This document shows positions 28,329 through 36,795 of a stretch of DNA of 64,000 bases, piece by piece. The stretch's first letter is position 1; each line of letters begins with the position of its first letter. The position numbers and the translations under genes were made by a program. The notes below the pieces were generated by a model. It was not told where the DNA came from. It saw only the letters and a program-made list of their open reading frames with translations, and ran no database searches. The stretch lies in assembly GCF_012911815.1 (NCBI RefSeq), contig NZ_JAATNW010000004.1, forward strand, positions 372,001 to 436,000, written 5' to 3'. The DNA comes from Alteromonas ponticola (lineage in GTDB: Bacteria > Pseudomonadota > Gammaproteobacteria > Enterobacterales > Alteromonadaceae).

Positions 28329-29315
28329 TTAAAAAGGAATGTCGGGTGCCGAGCAGGTGGTGTTACGGCCAGACTCTTTGGCTTTATAAAGCGCTATGTC
28401 AGCGCGCTCCAACCAGTGCCACTGATTTTCATCTTTTAAATACTGTGCCACGCCAAACGAAGCGGTAAGCGAGCAATGCCCCTGAAACGTTATACACTCA
28501 ATTGAACTGCGTAGAGATTCGGCCAGCGTAATCGCTTCTTCCTGAGACGTGTTGTCCGCGATAACCACAAACTCTTCTCCACCGTACCGATATAATTTGT
28601 CAGTAACACGAATCCGGTCGACAATGGTATTAGTAAAGGTGGTGAGCACTTTATCGCCGAAACTGTGCCCGAAACGATCGTTAATCGACTTAAATTCATC
28701 CAGATCGATTAATATCAGGGACGCTGATTGCTCAGGGTAGCGTTTTTTCAAATCAATCAGCTCAATCAGCTTTTCTTCCAGAGCACGTCGATTTCCCACG
28801 CCGGTCAACGTATCCTGAGTCGCAAGAATGGTCAGTTCATCCTGTTGTTTTCGCATACGGTAGGAAAAAGTAAAGCAAAACAGCATGGTCGACCCTGTAG
28901 CAATGAAAAATTGTAAGGCCATTACTTTGTCCATACTTGGCCATACAAAGGTAATGATCACTGCCAAAAACCCGACCGCAATCAGTAGTGCTAAAAAGGG
29001 AGTAAGAACGAAAAACAGGGTCGTCAGAGCAGGAAATATCCATAAAATATTCTGATAACCTTTTAAGTAAACGGTAAATGACATAACAATAACAGCCAGC
29101 GATGCGATAACCCACCTTGCTATGGTCGTGCGCCCGGTTAGACAGACATATGTGAAGACCGTAGTAAGGCCGATAAACGCAAAGGTATTGAGGACAACCA
29201 TCACCCAGTCTTTTTGCAGCAAACGAATAACCACAAATGGCAAAATACCTAAAGCAATTGCGCCACTTAACACCAAAATGATAAATTCGTCAGAACTTCT
29301 TTTTTTACTCATCAA
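28329..29315 (-). CDS. Membrane-bound diguanylate cyclase (GGDEF)
   Basis: 328 residues. About six membrane helices occupy residues 10-155, followed by a GGDEF domain. The active site is GGEEF in LYRYGGEEFVVIA, and an RxxD inhibitory site (RVTD) lies exactly five residues upstream, so product inhibition by c-di-GMP is expected. No EAL domain is present. It makes c-di-GMP from two GTP at the inner membrane. The gene converges on alr with a 18-base gap and is divergent from the sugar kinase, so a role in the locus is not implied. Start is ATG ATG. Confidence 0.92.
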   Translation of the reverse strand: MMSKKRSSDEFIILVLSGAIALGILPFVVIRLLQKDWVMVVLNTFAFIGLTTVFTYVCLTGRTTIARWVIASLAVIVMSFTVYLKGYQNILWIFPALTTLFFVLTPFLALLIAVGFLAVIITFVWPSMDKVMALQFFIATGSTMLFCFTFSYRMRKQQDELTILATQDTLTGVGNRRALEEKLIELIDLKKRYPEQSASLILIDLDEFKSINDRFGHSFGDKVLTTFTNTIVDRIRVTDKLYRYGGEEFVVIADNTSQEEAITLAESLRSSIECITFQGHCSLTASFGVAQYLKDENQWHWLERADIALYKAKESGRNTTCSAPDIPF

Positions 29316-29516
29316 CTATCACTGTTAGCCATAGAATAACTAACACTCGTTTGTTCAAATTCACTGGGAATGTATCAATCACTGGGTTTACTGCTATAGA
29401 TATCTTGCGTGAGAGAAGTTACTTTCCTTTATAACTCAGTAAAGTGCAAATTCTATCAATTGCAAATTATCGAGTACGATGGGGCGCTGTTTTAAATCTG
29501 GTAAGGGGGCGTTTTT

Positions 29517-30407
29517 TTGCCACAGTTTCACACCTATTATGTCGGTATTGACGGTGGCGGTACACGCTGCCGGGCAACCCTTTTCGATCAAGCTGGTAAG
29601 TGTCTCGGCGTTGCCGAGGCAGGTGGCGCCAATGTAGCGATGAATGCCAGGCAGGCACAACGGTCTATTCTAAACGCTATTGAGCAGGCTTTAACCCGGG
29701 CAGGTCTGCAAAATCAGGTAAAGCTTTCACAATTACGTGTCGCCGCAGGGTTGGCTGGGGCAAACGTGGCGTCTGCCCGTTTGTTACTCACTGAGTGGGC
29801 CCATCCTTTTGCTTCATTTTTGTTTACCTCAGATTTGTTCAGCACAATTATTGGAGCACATGCGGGAAAGGAAGGCGCGTTGTTAATCGTAGGCACAGGA
29901 TCCTGTGCAGCCTCTTGGCAGAACGGCGAACTTAAACAATATGGCGGCCATGGTTTTGCGCTTGGGGATAAGGGCAGTGGCGCGTGGCTGGGGAAGCAAG
30001 CAATCGCCCATACGCTTGAAGTGCTTGATGGCGTCACCCCGCAATCCGATTTGGCGCAGTTATTTTGTGAACACTTACAGCTACATTCGGCTGATTTACT
30101 GGTTGAACGTTTTCATAAGGCATCTTCCGCGCAGTTTGGGGAACTTGCACCTTGGGTATTTGATGCTGCCAGCGCCAACGATAGTGTAGCAATAGCGATT
30201 ATTAAAGACGGAGCAGCCTACTTGTCTACCATCGCTCGTCTGGCATTGACAGCAAATTCGGGCAAGTTGTCAATAACAGGTGGTGTTGCGGCTGCCATAA
30301 CACCCTATCTGCAAGAAAATGTGCGTAATGCACTGGTACCAGTTGCACACGGGCCGGAATGGGGGGCAGTACATTTATTTTACCGCGATCACTGTCGCTT
30401 GCCGTAA
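29517..30407 (+). CDS. BadF/BadG-family sugar kinase, candidate MurNAc/GlcNAc kinase (MurK-like)
   Basis: 296 residues with an ASKHA kinase fold. The phosphate-1 motif YVGIDGGGTRCRATLFD, the GTGSCAASW loop, HGFALGDKGSGAWLG and adenosine-site SITGGVAAA are those of the N-acetylglucosamine kinase subset of BadF/BadG. Clostridial and Tannerella MurK, which phosphorylate MurNAc and GlcNAc, belong to this family. Translation starts at TTG 29517 with AAGGGGG 8 bases upstream. With an ion-driven importer rather than a PTS, a kinase is needed to make the MurQ substrate, and this is the only candidate in the window. Glucosamine kinase GspK is an alternative. Confidence 0.8.
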   Translation: MPQFHTYYVGIDGGGTRCRATLFDQAGKCLGVAEAGGANVAMNARQAQRSILNAIEQALTRAGLQNQVKLSQLRVAAGLAGANVASARLLLTEWAHPFASFLFTSDLFSTIIGAHAGKEGALLIVGTGSCAASWQNGELKQYGGHGFALGDKGSGAWLGKQAIAHTLEVLDGVTPQSDLAQLFCEHLQLHSADLLVERFHKASSAQFGELAPWVFDAASANDSVAIAIIKDGAAYLSTIARLALTANSGKLSITGGVAAAITPYLQENVRNALVPVAHGPEWGAVHLFYRDHCRLP

Positions 30408-30422
30408 CGGTTGGCGAACCCG

Positions 30423-31094
30423 CTAACTGCTATGCGGTTGAGAGTGGGGCAGGGGCAAGGTGTCTACCGCTTTTTCGACAACGTGGACATGTCCGGCATG
30501 AAAACGCTCGGGGTGATAACGCTCAGGTCTGTGATTTAATGAAATGACCAAATTGAGACAAATTGCGGCTAAAACAGAGATGACAACCAGCGGCCAACTA
30601 ATCACAAACAAGGCACAGGAAAGAATGACGCTGTCCACGCAAAACTGTAATACCCCTGCCTTAAGGCCCCAGCGCTGTTGTAAATAGTACCCTAAGATTC
30701 CAATACCGCCGAGACTGGAGGAGTGTCTGAACATAATGAGCATACCCACACCAATTAACACGCCACCAAAAATTGCGGCGAACAATGGATTGACGTGCGC
30801 GATATTCACCACGCCGGGAAGACTTTCACTTAATATTGAAATCGTTGTCACGGTGATGAGTGTATTTATGGTGAACCGCTTACTGATTTTCGTCCATGAG
30901 AGTAAATAAAACGGCAAATTGATTAGAAAAAATAACCAGCCAAACTCTAAATCAATTGCAAAAGTACCTAATAAGGCAAGCCCTGCCGCACCACCGACCA
31001 TCAGCTGCTGAGCTTGAAAAAGCACTAAACCGAATGAGACAAAGAGACCCGCGCAAAGCAAGGCAAAAAAGTCTTCGAGCAGGCTGTGTTTCAT
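30423..31094 (-). CDS. YitT-family (DUF161) membrane protein
   Basis: 223 residues with five or six hydrophobic helices; VGGAAGLALLG and FRHSSSLGGIGILGYYLQQ are the family glycine-rich motifs. The C-terminal cytoplasmic DUF2179 domain of longer YitT proteins is absent, replaced by a short histidine-rich tail (RYHPERFHAGHVHVV). Molecular function of the family is unknown. It converges on the kinase gene with 15 bases between the stops. Confidence 0.8.
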   Translation of the reverse strand: MKHSLLEDFFALLCAGLFVSFGLVLFQAQQLMVGGAAGLALLGTFAIDLEFGWLFFLINLPFYLLSWTKISKRFTINTLITVTTISILSESLPGVVNIAHVNPLFAAIFGGVLIGVGMLIMFRHSSSLGGIGILGYYLQQRWGLKAGVLQFCVDSVILSCALFVISWPLVVISVLAAICLNLVISLNHRPERYHPERFHAGHVHVVEKAVDTLPLPHSQPHSS

Positions 31095-31132
31095 TTGAGT
31101 TAAATTCTCTGGTGTCGATGATTGAGTGCGGC

Positions 31133-31167
31133 ATTATACGCTCGTAAGCCAAAGTAGATGTATTATA
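31133..31167 (-). promoter_or_regulatory. Two perfect TATAAT boxes upstream of the yitT-like gene
   Basis: On the minus strand TATAAT occurs at 31138-31133 and 31167-31162, 29 bases apart, 39 and 68 bases before the ATG at 31094. Neither has a convincing -35 at 16-18 bases, so one or both may be activator-dependent or extended promoters. The rest of the gap to 31245 is featureless. Confidence 0.4.
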
Positions 31168-31245
31168 GGTTGATCATTTCGGGTCTGGAAATTAGCCGGG
31201 AGTAGCGTGCGCTTTACACTTTATTGCAGGGGCGTGAAGAAGCTG

Positions 31246-31767
31246 TTATGCAGTTGTGAATTCGGTCAGTGTTTGCTGGTAGTGTTGATGCATCCGGGCA
31301 TCAAAACTGACCAATAAAACGGTCTGTAATGACATCGGTGACTGGTTCAGTTTGTCATGAATTGTTCTAATGCAAATTTTTGTCGCCTGCTCAGCAGGGT
31401 AGCCGTAAACCCCACAGCTGATAGCGGGAAACGCAAGGGTATCTAACTGGTATTGATTTGCCAGCTCCAAACTCTTTACGTAACAGGATTTGAGCAATTC
31501 TGGTTCTCCCTTATCGCCGCCATGCCAAACAGGTCCAACTGTATGAATGACATAGCGACAAGGCAGGTTGAATCCCGGAGTTATTTTAGCCTGACCGGTT
31601 TCACACCCCTTAAGGCTGCGACAGTAATCAAGCAGCTCAGTCCCCGCCGCCCGATGGATAGCGCCGTCAACACCACCGCCTCCCAGCAAACTGTTGTTAG
31701 CGGCATTCACGATAGCGTCGACTTTCAGTGTGGTTATATCACCCAGTACAAGTTCAATTTTTGCCAT
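31246..31767 (-). CDS. ymdB: Macrodomain O-acetyl-ADP-ribose deacetylase (YmdB-like)
   Basis: 173 residues consisting of one macrodomain. The ADP-ribose-binding motifs [20 protein letters not shown] and [15 protein letters not shown] are exact matches to the YmdB/MacroD class, which deacylates O-acetyl-ADP-ribose and can remove mono-ADP-ribose from acidic residues. E. coli YmdB also modulates RNase III; whether this one does cannot be seen. It is monocistronic; the neighbours face the same way but lie 125-151 bases away. Confidence 0.93.
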   Translation of the reverse strand: MAKIELVLGDITTLKVDAIVNAANNSLLGGGGVDGAIHRAAGTELLDYCRSLKGCETGQAKITPGFNLPCRYVIHTVGPVWHGGDKGEPELLKSCYVKSLELANQYQLDTLAFPAISCGVYGYPAEQATKICIRTIHDKLNQSPMSLQTVLLVSFDARMHQHYQQTLTEFTTA

Positions 31768-31892
31768 TTCCTAACCCCTTTGATGCGCCATTATTTGTCC
31801 ATGAACTCCCCAGTCAGCTTGAGTAAAGTATAGGTTCGGATGTTTCGATAGGTTAGTCAATTGTGCCTCAAATTCAACTCAATAAAGCTTTT

Positions 31893-32354
31893 TCATTCAC
31901 TGTAGTGCCGAATAACGGAAACTTTCCCCTCATCCAGCTCCAGTACGTCAACGGTTCGGTAAGTCAGCGCTGTGGCTTGCTGGGAGTCGGGATGAATGCC
32001 CGTTACTGTGGTGTGATACTGAATGACAATAACATTATGCCCTACCATCACCTTCTCCAGGTTAGCTGTGTATGACGAGGTGGAGCCTAAATAATATAAC
32101 AAGCCTTTTTGCAATTCTGCTTTTCCGTCTGCAGTGCGCAGACCGCTGGTAACGTATGGCAGATGCTGGTAACCCACATCATCGGTGAGCAAGTTCAGGT
32201 AGGCATCAATGTCGGACTCATCGGCATCAGGAGCTTGGGTAGCCTGCCATGCGGTGAAATATTGCTGCGCAAATGCCATTCCAGCTTCTTCGTTGATTTC
32301 AGCCAGTGTCATTTGGGAACAGCATAATCCCATAAGTAATAGAAACACGCGCAT
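31893..32354 (-). CDS. Exported SnoaL/NTF2-like protein
   Basis: 153 residues with a signal peptide (MRVFLLLMGLCCSQMTLA) and a single NTF2-like cone: an alpha-helix pair with AQQYFTAWQA followed by LNLLTDDVGYQHLPY and a late beta-strand VIQYHTTVTGIHP. Such domains serve as binding pockets or enzymes, so no specific role is assigned. It starts 11 bases after cydB, implying it is translated from the cytochrome bd transcript. A link to respiration is therefore only positional. Confidence 0.7.
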   Translation of the reverse strand: MRVFLLLMGLCCSQMTLAEINEEAGMAFAQQYFTAWQATQAPDADESDIDAYLNLLTDDVGYQHLPYVTSGLRTADGKAELQKGLLYYLGSTSSYTANLEKVMVGHNVIVIQYHTTVTGIHPDSQQATALTYRTVDVLELDEGKVSVIRHYSE

Positions 32355-32365
32355 GGCAGTTTTTC

Positions 32366-33376
32366 CTAATAATATGTAAGTGCTTCGGCTTTGCCCGCAA
32401 ATATGCGATACACCAACAAGGTGTAAGCCAGGATACAGGGTACCACTATCACAATGCCAACTAATAAAAAGCGTAACGAACCCTCAGCACTAATCGCATC
32501 CAGAATCGTCATTTCACCTGGAACGACATAAGGGTAGTAGCTTACAGCAAATGCAGCAAAACATAAGGTGAACACTAACAGAGCAATGGCGAAAGGAAGC
32601 CAGTCGGCTTTGCCTTTGTAGTCAGGCAGCTTTTTAAGTGACACCGCGCACAAACTTAGCAGTATGAAACAGGATATCGGAATTGCCGCTAAATAATATC
32701 CGGTAGGTGCGGTCAGCCACATCTCTCTTACATCATCGTGCAGGGTAAGGTTGGCCAGACTAACTGCGCTGATACCAATTGCCAGGGCTAACAGCCCCCG
32801 TCGCGCCCAATGAAAAGCCTTTTCCTGCAGCTCCCCTTCACCCTTTAAGATTAACCAGCACGAACCAATAAAAGCATAGGCAGCTGATACCCCTACGGCT
32901 GAAAGCAGCGCAAACCCCTGGGCCCATAAATCGGTGCGCAAACCGGTGACATAAATGCCCAGCATATAACCCTGAGTGAGTGTGACTACCAACGAGCCAT
33001 ATTTAAACGATAAATCCCACTTGCGCTTTTTTACCTGAGCTACTTTGGCTCTGAAGTCGAAGGAAACCCCGCGCATGATCAGGCCCAGCAACATAAATGT
33101 GGCCGGCAAATACAGGGTTTGTAAAAACCGGTTGTGGGCATCGGGAAAGGCAAACAGCAAAATCCCCACTGCTAATACTAACCAGGTCTCGTTCGCATCC
33201 CAATAGGGGCCAATGGATGAGATCATAGTATCGCGAAACGCTTCGTGCCGGGGGGGCATTAAAATCCCTACGCCTAAGTCGTAGCCATCGAGAATGGCAT
33301 AAAGAAGAACCGCTAGGCCAAAAACCCCGACGTAAATATCACCTAGTGTTTCTAATGACAAACTTTCAAACAACAT
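32366..33376 (-). CDS. cydB: Cytochrome bd-type quinol oxidase subunit II (CIO-like)
   Basis: 336 residues with eight or nine membrane helices, the length of CioB rather than the 379 of E. coli CydB. N-terminal motif GYDLGVGILMPP and DANETWLVL match subunit II, which packs against CydA and supports haem binding. With CydA it oxidises quinol and reduces oxygen to water in the inner membrane. It starts 8 bases after cydA. No CydX-like small ORF is visible between the genes. Confidence 0.95.
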   Translation of the reverse strand: MLFESLSLETLGDIYVGVFGLAVLLYAILDGYDLGVGILMPPRHEAFRDTMISSIGPYWDANETWLVLAVGILLFAFPDAHNRFLQTLYLPATFMLLGLIMRGVSFDFRAKVAQVKKRKWDLSFKYGSLVVTLTQGYMLGIYVTGLRTDLWAQGFALLSAVGVSAAYAFIGSCWLILKGEGELQEKAFHWARRGLLALAIGISAVSLANLTLHDDVREMWLTAPTGYYLAAIPISCFILLSLCAVSLKKLPDYKGKADWLPFAIALLVFTLCFAAFAVSYYPYVVPGEMTILDAISAEGSLRFLLVGIVIVVPCILAYTLLVYRIFAGKAEALTYY

Positions 33377-33384
33377 AAAACCTC

Positions 33385-34746
33385 CTAGGTGTTGGCCGGT
33401 GACATGCGGCTGGCTTTCGCCATTTCACGTTCTTCTGATGTAATTTCTTCAATTTCTACCGCTCTGCGCGACATCAGGCCAAGCGTCGCAATATAAGAAA
33501 CCAGCAAAAGCAGATATGTCAGAGCGTAAAGGGTGAAGGATAGACCCACGTTGGAAGCCGGAACGGTTGTTACTGCATCCTCGGTGAGCAGCAGACCATT
33601 CACCAGATAAGGTTGACGCCCTACTTCTGTCACATACCAGCCGGCCAGCGTAGCGATCCAGCCACTGAATGTCATACCGGCTAACACCCTATTACCCCAG
33701 CGCGGCAGTTTTGTACGTTTAAGTAATACGGCTGAACTGAGCCACGACACCAGTAACATCAGAATGCCGATGCCCACCATCACCCGGAAACTGTAAAATA
33801 CCGGAGCAACGGGGGGATGCTTGTCAGCAAAATCATTCAATCCTTTTACTTCACCTTCTGTGTCATGGGTTAAAATAAAGCTGGCCAGCTTAGGGATTTC
33901 GATTGAAAAACGATTTTCTCTGCGTTCTTCATCAGGGTAAGCGAACAACACCAACGGAGCTCCGGTCTGTGTTTCCCACACTGCTTCCATGGCTGCCACT
34001 TTTTGCGGCTGATGCTTGATGGTATTTAAACCATGCAAATCACCGGCAAGTATTTGCAAAGGAATTAACACCGCTGCGGTATACATTCCCGTTCTCAAGG
34101 CAATCTTGGGTGCCAGTTTGTTATCTCCCTGTAGCTGGCGGTAGGCCGCTAACCCGGCAATCAGAAAGCTTGCTGTTAATCCTGATGCTAACAACATGTG
34201 CGTGAAGCGATAGGGAAATGACGGGGTAAATATAATGTCCCACCAATCTTTGGCGTATACCACTCCATCAATGATCTCATGCCCCTGTGGAGTATGCATC
34301 CAGCTGTTTAAGGCAATAATCCAGAACGCCGAGACGGTGGTTCCGAAGGCCACCAGTAGCGTGGAAAGGGTGTGCAGCCAGCCGGGTACTTTACGTATAC
34401 CAAATAGCATTATGCCTAAAAATGTAGCTTCAAGAAAAAATGCGGTCAGCACCTCGTAGCCCAGTAACGGGCCCGCTACATTGCCGACCTTTTCCATAAA
34501 TCCGGGCCAGTTGGTGCCAAACTGAAACGACATGGTAACGCCGCTGACCACACCCAGCGCGAACGTTAATGCAAAAACACGTACCCAAAAACGGTAAAGG
34601 CGCATCCATACGGGGTGGCGACTGAGGGTAAAACGCATTTTGAAATAGAAAAGAAACCAACCCAGTGCAATGGTGATGGTGGGAAAAAGAATATGAAAAC
34701 TGATGTTTAAAGCAAATTGCAGACGAGACAGCAACAATGCGTCCAC
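33385..34746 (-). CDS. cydA: Cytochrome bd-type quinol oxidase subunit I, short Q-loop (CIO-like)
   Basis: 453 residues. Haem and quinol regions include LQFALNISFHILFPTITIALGW, FQFGTNWPGFMEKVGNVAGPLLGYE and GDLHGLNT. The Q-loop (around residues 240-290) lacks the long insertion of E. coli CydA, the pattern of cyanide-insensitive oxidases. The enzyme works at low oxygen and resists cyanide, NO and sulfide in relatives. Operon order is regulator-cydA-cydB-NTF2-like. Subunit class is certain; the CIO property is inferred from length. Confidence 0.95.
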   Translation of the reverse strand: MDALLLSRLQFALNISFHILFPTITIALGWFLFYFKMRFTLSRHPVWMRLYRFWVRVFALTFALGVVSGVTMSFQFGTNWPGFMEKVGNVAGPLLGYEVLTAFFLEATFLGIMLFGIRKVPGWLHTLSTLLVAFGTTVSAFWIIALNSWMHTPQGHEIIDGVVYAKDWWDIIFTPSFPYRFTHMLLASGLTASFLIAGLAAYRQLQGDNKLAPKIALRTGMYTAAVLIPLQILAGDLHGLNTIKHQPQKVAAMEAVWETQTGAPLVLFAYPDEERRENRFSIEIPKLASFILTHDTEGEVKGLNDFADKHPPVAPVFYSFRVMVGIGILMLLVSWLSSAVLLKRTKLPRWGNRVLAGMTFSGWIATLAGWYVTEVGRQPYLVNGLLLTEDAVTTVPASNVGLSFTLYALTYLLLLVSYIATLGLMSRRAVEIEEITSEEREMAKASRMSPANT

Positions 34747-34764
34747 GATATCCTCCTGTTGAGA

Positions 34765-35307
34765 TTACTGGTGACCTGGTTTTAGCTTGTCTTTGAATTC
34801 CAATACTTTACCTACGCTTGCGCCCAGCTTCATTAACGTGGCAAGTTTGTCTGGACCGAGACGTTGCAACTCTTCTGACCAACGCGTGACGGACTCGAGC
34901 AAATCGTGTATCTCGTTCAACTTTTTCTGCGCTTCCGTATCGGTCTTATTTGAAGGCGTGTCGAGTAAGAGATCACGGAGCAAACTTAAAGTTGGATCAA
35001 TTTCACGTTTTTTTCTTTCTTCCAACACACGGTTTGCCAGCGTCCATATGTCACCGGCGGCGACAAAAAACTCTTTACGTTCACCCGGTACAATATGCTG
35101 CTTCACCAGTTGCCAGGATTGCAGTTCCTTTAACCCCATACTGGTATTTCCTCTCGAAATACTTAACGAATCAGCAATTTCTTGCGCGGAGATGGGTTTA
35201 TCATTGAGAACGATAAGCGCAAGAATTTGGCCTACAGTGCGGTTAAAGCCCCAGCGGCTTCCCATTTCACCGAAATGTAAAACGGCAGACATGACGATTG
35301 ATGACAT
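34765..35307 (-). CDS. GbsR/MarR-family transcriptional regulator of the cyd operon
   Basis: 180 residues. A winged helix-turn-helix at residues about 25-80 (QILALIVLNDKPISAQEIAD, SLSISRGNTSMGLKELQSW) is followed by a helical dimerisation part (residues about 95-175). The GbsR branch contains repressors of osmoprotectant and respiratory genes. The gene lies 18 bases ahead of cydA on the same strand, so it likely controls its own operon. The start at 35307 has no clear ribosome site; Met6 (35292) is also possible. An inverted repeat just upstream is a candidate operator. Confidence 0.85.
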   Translation of the reverse strand: MSSIVMSAVLHFGEMGSRWGFNRTVGQILALIVLNDKPISAQEIADSLSISRGNTSMGLKELQSWQLVKQHIVPGERKEFFVAAGDIWTLANRVLEERKKREIDPTLSLLRDLLLDTPSNKTDTEAQKKLNEIHDLLESVTRWSEELQRLGPDKLATLMKLGASVGKVLEFKDKLKPGHQ

Positions 35308-35322
35308 AATTAAATACTGAAG

Positions 35323-35340
35323 TTTCAGAAGTTACTGAAA
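35323..35340. promoter_or_regulatory. Candidate operator of the GbsR-like regulator
   Basis: TTTCAG-N6-CTGAAA is a perfect 6-bp inverted repeat 16 bases before the annotated start of the regulator. ACTGAA is additionally repeated in the same direction at 35316-35321, giving three half-sites in 25 bases. Position next to the start codon fits autorepression. This is pattern evidence only. Confidence 0.45.
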
Positions 35341-35483
35341 GTTTAGATCGCAAGCGCAGGCTTGTCAATGATTGGCCATTAAGGGCGGTTAGCAGGGTCA
35401 GCGTTACTATTAGCTTAAATCGGGTTCATTGAATAGCTAATAGTTGAACGCCAAAATTGTACCTTATAATTAGAAAACAACGC

Positions 35484-35705
35484 TTAAGGTGTTGCTGGTG
35501 TCTGCTCAATCATCTGCACAATGGTGGCGTTTCCTTTCGCTTTGGCAAACTCAATTAGGTGCCCTTTTTGCACCTCATCAAGAATCTCGTTGGTTAGCAA
35601 TAATTTTACTTTTTGGGTATTGTGCCTCGAAATAGCGTCCTGCAATTCCGCTATTTCTTTTGGAATGTTGTCCTGGTATTCAGTTTGGTTGTTCTCGGTA
35701 GTCAT
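35484..35705 (-). CDS. Small hypothetical protein, ankyrin-like helical segment
   Basis: 73 residues, start supported by AGGAG upstream of ATG 35705. The acidic N-terminal 20 residues are probably disordered; the rest (LQDAISRHNTQKVKLLLTNE...) reads like one to one-and-a-half helix-turn-helix repeats resembling ankyrin. No family is recognised with certainty. It is 61 bases after the upstream solute-binding gene on the same strand. Confidence 0.6.
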   Translation of the reverse strand: MTTENNQTEYQDNIPKEIAELQDAISRHNTQKVKLLLTNEILDEVQKGHLIEFAKAKGNATIVQMIEQTPATP

Positions 35706-35766
35706 GCTTCACTCCTGCGAATGGCTCTACCTTTATACTAGGACAATTAACGATAGGTTCGAAATA

Positions 35767-36786
35767 TCACCATCGACGCATCATGCGTTCATAAATGGCT
35801 TCATCCAGCAGACTTTTTCGTGGGTCCATTGCATTTGAGGTTACACGCGACATCACCTCGTCCCATGAGGTGATTGGGGCACCATCAATGATGAAACTTG
35901 GGGTAGTTGCCGGAGGGGTGTTATCCAGCGAATAAGCGTCTTGTGGCTGCGGAACGACACTGCTGTTGCTCAGCATTGCAGTGGAACCAATATATTCCGC
36001 ATCACCGTCGTTATCAATATCTTTGAGTAACCAGGTAAGCTGCAAAAGCCTGTTATAGGTGCCGTCACTTTGCATTTGTTGTATAGCGGAGTTGAATTTT
36101 CTCAGGATACTGTCTGCATTGGCAACGTTGGCTCTGATTGCTAGCCTGAATTGCGCAGTTACCAAGGGGTTTGGGGACGTGAAAAGCGGGGCTTCACCAC
36201 TCTCGGTAAGTAAAAGATTAAATTCATTGACTAACAGACTGGATGTAATCAATGCGCGAGAGCGACCATCTGCCAACTGCCTGAAGGCATCGTAGGTGTC
36301 GGGATTGCGAGACCACTTGATCATTTTCTCCAAGCGCAATTGGTCGGTATTTACGAAGCGGTTTTCTATCGCTATACGGCTATCCTGAAGATGCGCCAGG
36401 GTTCGAACATCCTTCACGAAAGGACGTTTACTCGCGGCGACCAGATAAAGCGGTAAATAGGGGGATGAGTAGACAAAGCTGTCTTTGGTGTTATCAAGGG
36501 TAATAAAAGCAAAATCGCCATCCAATGACTCGTTGCTCAAGCCGCTGCCTAAAAAGGCAGGGCGCATGACTGATAAACTTGCTTCAATCTCACTACGCCT
36601 GAGGGCTTCTGCGACTAGATGGTTGAGTCGGTTAGCGCCATTCTGTTGATCGACATATGTGGAAAAGGGGACCGACGCGAGCTTCAATTCCGCGTGTGCG
36701 GTTAAACTTGCGCATACGCACAAAAAACAACCGAATAGTACGCTAACCCTTCGCATTCCGCTTGATGTTGTCTGTCGATTGTTCAT
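35767..36786 (-). CDS. Periplasmic solute-binding-like protein with a Ca-loop motif and novel C-terminus
   Basis: 339 residues. A signal peptide (SVLFGCFLCVCASLTAHA, ending near residue 32) leads into a family-3 solute-binding-like core to about residue 250 (FVYSSPYLPLYLVAASKR, RIAIENRFVN). At residues 256-266 DIDNDGDAEYI resembles the calcium loop of VCBS/FG-GAP or dockerin proteins. A proline-rich and serine-rich linker (residues about 275-300) and a 50-residue tail ending ERMMRRW follow. No transporter genes are adjacent. Ligand and role are unknown. Confidence 0.65.
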   Translation of the reverse strand: MNNRQTTSSGMRRVSVLFGCFLCVCASLTAHAELKLASVPFSTYVDQQNGANRLNHLVAEALRRSEIEASLSVMRPAFLGSGLSNESLDGDFAFITLDNTKDSFVYSSPYLPLYLVAASKRPFVKDVRTLAHLQDSRIAIENRFVNTDQLRLEKMIKWSRNPDTYDAFRQLADGRSRALITSSLLVNEFNLLLTESGEAPLFTSPNPLVTAQFRLAIRANVANADSILRKFNSAIQQMQSDGTYNRLLQLTWLLKDIDNDGDAEYIGSTAMLSNSSVVPQPQDAYSLDNTPPATTPSFIIDGAPITSWDEVMSRVTSNAMDPRKSLLDEAIYERMMRRW

Positions 36787-36795
36787 TCATTCTAC

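Noticed and set aside
34787..35320. 177-codon plus-strand ORF opposite the GbsR regulator
   Set aside because: It is an antisense shadow of a real winged-helix gene. It has no recognisable domain, and the opposite strand has a full family match.
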